The notes under the pieces were generated by a model, which was not told the DNA's origin, did no database searches, and saw only the letters and a list, made by a program, of their open reading frames with translations. The position numbers and the translations under genes were made by a program. Source: RGIG7300 sp045649645 (GTDB lineage: Bacteria > Bacillota > Clostridia > Oscillospirales > CAG-272). Taken from it: a stretch of DNA of 6,450 nt. Shown one piece after another: positions 1 to 4,626 of this stretch. The stretch lies in assembly GCA_045649645.1 (NCBI GenBank), contig JAZRQH010000007.1, positions 1-6,450 of the forward strand. The letters run 5' to 3'. Positions within the stretch are counted from its first letter, which is position 1. Each line of letters starts with the position of its first letter.

Positions 1-893
1 ACGTCACCGGGACGTCGGGGTGCGATCATATAAGGAACCTTAATACCGTTTACCTTTTCAAAAGCATTAACGATATCAAGAACGCTGTAGCCTGTACCTG
101 TACCGAGATTGAATACTTCAACACCCTTACTGTCAAAGGAATAATTAAGTGCTGCAAGGTGACCGAGCGCAAGATCAACAACGTGAATAAAGTCACGAAC
201 ACCTGTACCGTCGTGAGTGGGGTAATCGTTACCTAAAACATTGAGATATTCGAGCTTACCTACCGCAACCTGAGTGATATAAGGAACAAGGTTATTGGGA
301 ATACCGTTAGGATCTTCACCTATTCTTCCGCTTTTATGAGCACCGATAGGATTAAAGTATCTGAGAAGAACAACAGACATATCAGGATTAGCCTTAGCTA
401 TGTCGGTAAGTATCTGCTCGTTCATAAGCTTGGTCCAGCCATAGGGATTTGTACAGCCTGTAGGCATAGTCTCTACCAGCGGCACTGTTTCGGGAATACC
501 GTAAACAGTTGCAGAAGAAGAAAATACAAGTCTGGTACAACCGTGCGCCTTCATAACGCGAAGAAGAACGAGAGTAGAATTGATGTTGTTATCATAGTAC
601 ATTTCAGGCTTAGCAACAGATTCGCCAACTGCCTTATAGCCAGCAAAATGAACGACAGCATCGATAGCCTGCTCGTCGAAAAGCTTAGAAAGTGCGGCTT
701 CGTCACAGATATCGATCTCATAGAATACAGGCTTCTTGCCTGTGAGCTCCTCGATACGGCAAAGTACCTCAGGGCTGCTGTTATAGAAGTTATCGGCAAT
801 AACTACCTGCCAACCGTCATTGAGCAGCTCTACTGCTGTGTGTGAGCCAATATAGCCGGCTCCGCCTGTGAGAAGAATTGTTTTCTTTTCCAT
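1..893 (-). CDS. galE: UDP-glucose 4-epimerase GalE, C-terminus cut by window edge
   Basis: Extended short-chain dehydrogenase that interconverts UDP-glucose and UDP-galactose (in some members also the N-acetyl forms) in the cytoplasm, using tightly bound NAD. The reverse-strand reading gives 297 residues. An N-terminal Rossmann loop GGAGYIGSH sits at residues 10-18. The catalytic set is S127 (in FSSSATVYG), Y151 and K155 (YGWTK). Further family blocks are RYFNPIGAH, RDFIHVVDLA, FNLGTGTGYS and APRRPGD. The family is usually 330-340 residues, so about 35-40 are missing beyond base 1. The residue that decides whether N-acetyl sugars fit (E. coli Y299) would be about four codons outside the window. 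The ATG at 891-893 has GGAGG at 899-903, five bases away, and lies 14 bases after the kinase gene, so it is the third gene of the leftward sugar operon. Identification is secure; substrate range is not. Confidence 0.96.
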   Translation of the reverse strand, partial: MEKKTILLTGGAGYIGSHTAVELLNDGWQVVIADNFYNSSPEVLCRIEELTGKKPVFYEIDICDEAALSKLFDEQAIDAVVHFAGYKAVGESVAKPEMYYDNNINSTLVLLRVMKAHGCTRLVFSSSATVYGIPETVPLVETMPTGCTNPYGWTKLMNEQILTDIAKANPDMSVVLLRYFNPIGAHKSGRIGEDPNGIPNNLVPYITQVAVGKLEYLNVLGNDYPTHDGTGVRDFIHVVDLALGHLAALNYSFDSKGVEVFNLGTGTGYSVLDIVNAFEKVNGIKVPYMIAPRRPGD

Positions 894-907
894 AGTTTCC
901 TCCATAT

Positions 908-2494
908 TTAAAACGCCAAGGAGCCCGCAACAGGTATATAAACCTCAGCACCCATAGGCAATCCTTTTTTATTGTAATAAAATTCCTTCAATTCGTCAAG
1001 TAGGTGTTCGGTTGATTCTTTTTTGACAAGTATGATAATACACCCGCCAAGGCCTGCGCCGGAAAGCTCAGCACCCATTACACCCTCGATGGATACTGCA
1101 AAATCCACAAGCTTATCTATAGTTTCGGTAGAGCAACCGTAACCGCCGGGCTGATTATAAAGCTGAGCTTCGGCGTCACCGTTACGGTAATCCTCGATTA
1201 GCTTTTTGAGATATGAATCAGCTGCGGAGTAATCGTAAGGCTTTTTGCCTATAGAAACTCGGTCGCCATCGTGGCTTGTGCTCATCAGCCTGCCCAGAGC
1301 TTCATAGTCCTTTTCTTCAAGGAGCTCAATACACTTGTTTGCTCTCAGGCATTCGGTTATACCGTACAGAAGCGTGCTTCTGATCTCGTATCTGTCGGGG
1401 GCTGCATGACTCTTAAGTATCCGATCTATGTCCTTCTTATACTCAGGCAATTCGGCGTAAACCTCATCCACGGTCATATATTCGGGAACGGAAAGCAGCA
1501 TTTGATATATATCGGCATCGTCACATCCGAGATATTCGGGATTGATATGCTTGAGATACTGTAATTTTTCGGCATATTCGGGATGCTTTTTCTTAAACAT
1601 CATAAAGCCGAATTCGTAGCAAGCAACCTTCTGGTTGAACTTGTCTCTTGCGCCCTCGCTCTTCTTTGCCTCAACAAAGCTGTTGGCTATAACGACATTA
1701 TAGTCAGTGGGAAAATCAACGCTCTTACCGATCTTGAAGGGACAGAAATCGAGATGTGTGATCATATCCCTCTTGCCGCATTTCATAGCAGCGTGGTCAC
1801 CTGCACCTCCTCGTGAGCCGACAAACCACTCGCCCTCGCCGCAAAGATGGACAAAATCCTTCGCTCTGATATCAAGGTCGTTCAGAGCAACCAACGCTTC
1901 GGTCGTAGCAACTACAATACTGGAGGACGAAGAAAGTCCTGCCGCCATGGGGATATTGCCGCAGAACAGCATATCCATACCCACAAAGGAATTATCTCTG
2001 TATTCGAGAGCTAACCTCAGAACAGAAGCCTTAACGTAGTTGGCCCAGTCTCCTTTTGTCTCCATGACGAGCTTCAAAATCTCGTCACTCTCTATGTAGT
2101 CTATCCAGTTTTCGTTGTCGGTACAGTTAAGGGTATCACTTATAGAAAAGCAAGCATTTGGAAATTTAGCGTCCATATTGGACATATTGACGGTATCGTC
2201 GCTGCGCTTACCGCATATCAACAGCGTCTCGCGGTCAACGCTCATGACGTTGATGCTTCCGCCTCGGTGCTCAATATGTCTGCCCAGAATATTGACACGT
2301 CCGGGAGAACGTGTAATAACTGCTTCGTTATCACCGTAGCGCTCGATAAAGGTATCGAGCATAGATATAAGCGTAGTTCGTCTGTCTTCTATAAGCTTCT
2401 TCTGGTCGGGACCGTAAATACATTCAAGCAGCTCCATTACAGAAGTTTCTTTAGATACAAACAGCTCTTTCCATATTGATGCTTTGAGTATCAT
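908..2494 (-). CDS. Galactokinase-family GHMP sugar kinase, divergent and enlarged
   Basis: Predicted cytoplasmic ATP-dependent kinase that phosphorylates the anomeric hydroxyl of a sugar. GHMP landmarks, in order: SPGRVNILGRHIEHRGG at 63-79, the ATP-binding PMAAGLSSSSS at 182-192, the catalytic-base region GGAGDHAA (D233) and GAELSGAGLGGC at 474-485. R66 matches the conserved catalytic arginine. The usual galactokinase signature GEHTDY reads GRHIEH: the Glu that contacts the sugar O6 is R72, and the Asp that contacts ring hydroxyls is E75. At 528 residues it exceeds typical bacterial GalK (about 390). The extra length is an N-terminal stretch before residue 63, added sequence around 310-370, and an insertion at about 414-453 between SHDGDRVS and CSTETIDKLV. 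The start codon overlaps the upstream stop as ATGA, with AAGGAG at 2500-2505, which implies translational coupling to the nucleotidyltransferase. Family membership is firm; galactose as substrate is unproven (N-acetylgalactosamine or a uronic acid are alternatives). Confidence 0.9.
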   Translation of the reverse strand: MILKASIWKELFVSKETSVMELLECIYGPDQKKLIEDRRTTLISMLDTFIERYGDNEAVITRSPGRVNILGRHIEHRGGSINVMSVDRETLLICGKRSDDTVNMSNMDAKFPNACFSISDTLNCTDNENWIDYIESDEILKLVMETKGDWANYVKASVLRLALEYRDNSFVGMDMLFCGNIPMAAGLSSSSSIVVATTEALVALNDLDIRAKDFVHLCGEGEWFVGSRGGAGDHAAMKCGKRDMITHLDFCPFKIGKSVDFPTDYNVVIANSFVEAKKSEGARDKFNQKVACYEFGFMMFKKKHPEYAEKLQYLKHINPEYLGCDDADIYQMLLSVPEYMTVDEVYAELPEYKKDIDRILKSHAAPDRYEIRSTLLYGITECLRANKCIELLEEKDYEALGRLMSTSHDGDRVSIGKKPYDYSAADSYLKKLIEDYRNGDAEAQLYNQPGGYGCSTETIDKLVDFAVSIEGVMGAELSGAGLGGCIIILVKKESTEHLLDELKEFYYNKKGLPMGAEVYIPVAGSLAF

Positions 2495-3411
2495 GTCTGC
2501 TCCTTTTCAACAGAAGCGAAATAATCGCTTACCATAGCCAACTCTTCCTTGGTCGCAAAAGTCAGCATTTGCTCTTTGACCGAGATCGGAACTATTTCTG
2601 CGCCGCTGTCAGCCGTCATTATATTGATCGCATCGGTAAGATATATCTCACCCTGTGCGTTGTTATCATCTAACTTATTGATCGCTGCGATCGTCTCTTT
2701 AACGTCACAAAGATAGGTTGCTGTGTTAACGTATTCGCAGGATTCGATATCCACGTGTGTGAAAGCTTCGTTTGCAAGAACGACATGGGAATTAAGATCA
2801 TCCTTATGCTTCAATGCGTAATCGAGAATCTTGCGTTTTTTCTTTTCATTGACAGGCGCATCACTGAGAGCGACTATATAGCTCTCCTCGCTTTGATCTT
2901 CAAGAGCACCCAATTTCAGAATATAAGAATCTGTCTGCTCATATATTCCGCAAACCTTGCCATCTTTCGTTGCGATCCTGCCGCCGCCCTCGTTAAAAGC
3001 TTTAGGCTGAACGGCAAACACAGTTTTTGAATCGGATCCGTTATACCGATCGATCAGCTTTGAGATAACGTCACTTGAAACGATCTTGTCGCCCATACAG
3101 ATAAGAGCAGCACCCGAATATCCAAGGGAATCAAGGATATTAAGTCCCATAAGCGCGGCGTTACCCGTACCGTTCTGTTCCGCCTGATAAGCATATGCCA
3201 CGTTATCGTAACAGGACAGACACTCCATGACCTTGTCAGCCTTATGTCCGACGACCGCCACAAATTTATTGATACCCGCCTTACGCATATTATCTATAGT
3301 ACGTCTGACAGCAGGTACACCGTTTACGGGAAAACAGACCTTATTGGTACTGTCATCGTTCATACGGCTTCCCTTGCCTGCGCACAAAAGGATCGCTACA
3401 AAATCAGTCAT
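2491..3411 (-). CDS. GlmU-like sugar-1-phosphate nucleotidyltransferase
   Basis: Predicted to join a sugar 1-phosphate to a nucleoside triphosphate, giving NDP-sugar and pyrophosphate. The fold is the GT-A-like pyrophosphorylase domain, closest by eye to the N-terminal domain of GlmU: LLCAGKGSRM at 8-17 with K24, EQNGTGNA at 78-85 (base selection), MGD at 106-108 (D108 matches the metal-binding Asp), GGGRI...GIYEQTD at 142-161 (E158), VNTATYL at 228-234 (N229) and GEIYLTDAI at 254-262. These GlmU-like blocks favour UTP as donor. There is no C-terminal left-handed beta-helix, so the acetyltransferase half of GlmU is absent. About 55-65 residues are inserted between E158 and N229. The position of GlmU metal ligand N227 appears to be T287. 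GAGG at 3418-3421 lies six bases before the ATG. First gene of the strongly promoted operon; its partner is the kinase overlapping it downstream. Confidence 0.9.
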   Translation of the reverse strand: MTDFVAILLCAGKGSRMNDDSTNKVCFPVNGVPAVRRTIDNMRKAGINKFVAVVGHKADKVMECLSCYDNVAYAYQAEQNGTGNAALMGLNILDSLGYSGAALICMGDKIVSSDVISKLIDRYNGSDSKTVFAVQPKAFNEGGGRIATKDGKVCGIYEQTDSYILKLGALEDQSEESYIVALSDAPVNEKKKRKILDYALKHKDDLNSHVVLANEAFTHVDIESCEYVNTATYLCDVKETIAAINKLDDNNAQGEIYLTDAINIMTADSGAEIVPISVKEQMLTFATKEELAMVSDYFASVEKEQT

Positions 3412-3438
3412 ACGCTACCTCGCAAAAAAACTCTTTTT

Positions 3439-3467
3439 ATTATACAATAACAAGTTATCTATGTCAA
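3439..3467 (-). promoter_or_regulatory. Perfect-consensus sigma-70/sigma-A promoter for the nucleotidyltransferase-kinase-galE operon
   Basis: Read on the minus strand, TTGACA (3462-3467) and TATAAT (3439-3444) are separated by exactly 17 bases. The -35 begins one base after the stop codon of the ASRT-like gene. Predicted initiation is near 3431-3433, which leaves a leader of only about 20 bases, starting near GAGTTTTTTTGCG. No terminator separates this promoter from the upstream gene, so read-through from 3843 may add to expression. Confidence 0.88.
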
Positions 3468-3472
3468 GTTAT
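3451..3472. repeat. Direct repeat CAAGTTAT x2 over the -35/spacer of the operon promoter
   Basis: CAAGTTAT occurs at 3451-3458 and again at 3465-3472, 14 bases apart start to start. The first copy is also half of a small inverted repeat, ATAAC-AA-GTTAT, at 3447-3458. Both copies overlap the promoter (spacer and -35), a position suited to a repressor. The second copy runs into the last codons of the ASRT-like gene. It could be chance in AT-rich DNA. Confidence 0.4.
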
Positions 3473-3843
3473 TCCTCTATAGGATATGCCATAGTTGTCA
3501 TAAGAGCAAGCTCTCGTCTGGAGGTATCGAGACGGGAATACTGAACTACTATAGGAGTATTGCTCTCAAGAAGCAATGCGTAGGGAACGTCCCTTTCAAG
3601 AAGCTCGCCTTTGGAATCACGTATCTTATCCAGACGGATGTGATGTGTGCGTCCTGCCTTGCAGAAGGAAACCACGTCGTTCTTTGCATCCTTATCCTCA
3701 AAGAACAGAGTCATCTTTATCTCAGCATCAACATCCGACGTATTAAGTACACACACAGCCTCGTGGCTGTTCCAGTCATTTAACGATTTGGAATTAAGAT
3801 AATTATCGGCGATAAGCCATGTTTTTTTACCGTAAGCCTTCAT
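3469..3843 (-). CDS. ASRT-family (sensory rhodopsin transducer-like) small-molecule-binding protein
   Basis: Small soluble protein of 124 residues without signal peptide or membrane segment, matching the Anabaena sensory rhodopsin transducer family (Pfam ASRT) along its whole length. Shared blocks are GKKTWLIADNYL at 5-16, SHEAVCVLNTSD at 26-37, the basic RTHHIRLDKI at 65-74, and the very characteristic TPIVVQYSRLDTSRRELAL at 96-114 followed by MAYP. The founding member is a tetrameric beta-sandwich that interacts with a sensory rhodopsin and has been reported to bind DNA. Family-wide analysis has proposed that rhodopsin-free members are intracellular sugar sensors. No rhodopsin is present here, and the next genes downstream handle sugars, which fits that proposal. 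GAGG at 3850-3853 lies six bases before the ATG, and an extended -10 promoter lies just upstream. The role is inferred; family assignment is strong. Confidence 0.88.
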   Translation of the reverse strand: MKAYGKKTWLIADNYLNSKSLNDWNSHEAVCVLNTSDVDAEIKMTLFFEDKDAKNDVVSFCKAGRTHHIRLDKIRDSKGELLERDVPYALLLESNTPIVVQYSRLDTSRRELALMTTMAYPIEE

Positions 3844-3872
3844 AATTTACCTCACAATGTATTAGTACGTAT

Positions 3873-3881
3873 ATTCTACCA
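3873..3881 (-). promoter_or_regulatory. Extended -10 promoter element for the ASRT-like gene
   Basis: On the minus strand TGG-TAGAAT (3873-3881) fits an extended -10 (TGn plus a 5/6 hexamer). The -35 position 17 bases upstream reads TTTATT, a poor match, as is common for extended -10 promoters. Predicted start near 3866 gives a leader of about 22 bases carrying the GAGG ribosome binding site. Confidence 0.6.
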
Positions 3882-3905
3882 TAAAATAATCAAAAAATAA
3901 AGAGA

Positions 3906-3923
3906 AAAATATAATTATATTTT
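3906..3923. promoter_or_regulatory. 18-bp perfect palindrome between divergent promoters
   Basis: AAAATATAATTATATTTT is identical to its reverse complement over all 18 bases. It lies between the two divergent promoters, centred roughly 55 bases upstream of the predicted rightward start and 50 upstream of the leftward one. That position suits an activator or shared regulator site, or simply an AT-rich UP element. The base composition is so skewed that a chance palindrome is possible. Confidence 0.35.
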
Positions 3924-3935
3924 GATATTTTTCTA

Positions 3936-3964
3936 TAGACAACCGCGATTTCCCGTGCTATAAT
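3936..3964 (+). promoter_or_regulatory. Sigma-A promoter for the hydrolase-gltX-glnS operon
   Basis: TAGACA (3936-3941, 5/6 match) and TATAAT (3959-3964, perfect) are 17 bases apart, with TGC directly before the -10, giving an extended -10 TGnTATAAT. Predicted start is near 3971, with a leader of about 25 bases. The -10 is also the left half of a 12-bp palindrome, TATAATATTATA (3959-3970). Confidence 0.82.
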
Positions 3965-3995
3965 ATTATATTATCAATATAGTAGGTATTTTTAT

Positions 3996-4616
3996 ATGAA
4001 AATAGCAAAATTCATATTGGGAAGTATGCAGACAAACTGTTACTTTATCATTGATGAGCAAACAAAGACATGTATAATCGTAGATCCGGCTGACGATATC
4101 GACGTTATTATGAAAAAACTCACCGATAAAGAACTGAAATGCGAAAAGATCATACTTACCCACGGTCACTTTGACCATATGTTGGCTCTTGAGGAGCTGA
4201 GAAAAAAAACAAAAGCCCCCCTTTATATCCACGAAGGTGATAATGAGCTACTGCTTGACCCGGAAAAGAGTCTGATGTCCTTTTACGCAGGCAACAAAAA
4301 TCCATGTAAAAGTGCTGACGTTTTACTCAAAGACGGTGACAGCATAGACTTTCACGGAAACGTCATCAAGGTAATGCACACACCCGGACACACACCCGGC
4401 TCCTGCTGCTTCCTTGTAGGCGAGCATATGATCTGCGGCGACACGCTGTTCCGCGGTAGCATAGGCAGATACGATTTCTACGGCGGTGACTACAATACCA
4501 TACTGTCATCCCTTGAAAAAATAAAGGCGTTAGAGACCGATTACCGTATTTACCCCGGGCACGGTCCCTCAAGCCACCTTTCATACGAAAAAGAATATAA
4601 TATATACATGAGATGA
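3996..4616 (+). CDS. Metallo-beta-lactamase-fold hydrolase, glyoxalase II / YcbL-like
   Basis: Cytoplasmic metal-dependent hydrolase of 206 residues. All metal-ligand motifs are present: THGHFDH (H56, H58, D60, H61), HTPGHTPGS (H132), CGDTLF (D149) and YPGHG (H189). The FRGSIGRYDF block after D149 is typical of short YcbL-type, glyoxalase-II-like proteins. The protein lacks the separate C-terminal domain that binds glutathione in classical glyoxalase II, so a thioester of another thiol or an unrelated ester may be the substrate. The start is supported by a promoter ending about 30 bases upstream and a modest AGG at 3984-3986, nine bases before the ATG. It is the first gene of a rightward operon; its stop lies inside the ribosome binding site of gltX. 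The physiological substrate cannot be read from sequence. Confidence 0.93.
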   Translation: MKIAKFILGSMQTNCYFIIDEQTKTCIIVDPADDIDVIMKKLTDKELKCEKIILTHGHFDHMLALEELRKKTKAPLYIHEGDNELLLDPEKSLMSFYAGNKNPCKSADVLLKDGDSIDFHGNVIKVMHTPGHTPGSCCFLVGEHMICGDTLFRGSIGRYDFYGGDYNTILSSLEKIKALETDYRIYPGHGPSSHLSYEKEYNIYMR

Positions 4617-4626
4617 GGATACACAC

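Noticed and set aside
336..845. Plus-strand open frame of 169 codons opposite galE
   Set aside because: It lies antisense to an unmistakable galE, has no family motif and no ribosome binding site, and its composition reads like an out-of-frame shadow.
3424..3438. A-run/T-run pair as a terminator between the ASRT-like gene and the nucleotidyltransferase
   Set aside because: The stem would be A-U only, about five pairs with a three-base loop, and it lies downstream of a perfect promoter; too weak to call.
3966..4232. Minus-strand open frame of 88 codons over the start of the hydrolase gene
   Set aside because: It covers the antisense of the THGHFDH-coding region and the rightward promoter, with no independent support.
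4376..4402. Repeated CACACCCGG as a DNA repeat
   Set aside because: It encodes the conserved HTPGHTPG metal-ligand motif of the metallo-beta-lactamase fold, so the repetition is explained by protein sequence.
4596..4601. TATAAT near the end of the hydrolase gene, as an internal gltX promoter
   Set aside because: No acceptable -35 hexamer or TGn extension at 16-18 base spacing (bases near 4573 read GCCACC), and it lies inside codons for EYNIYMR.
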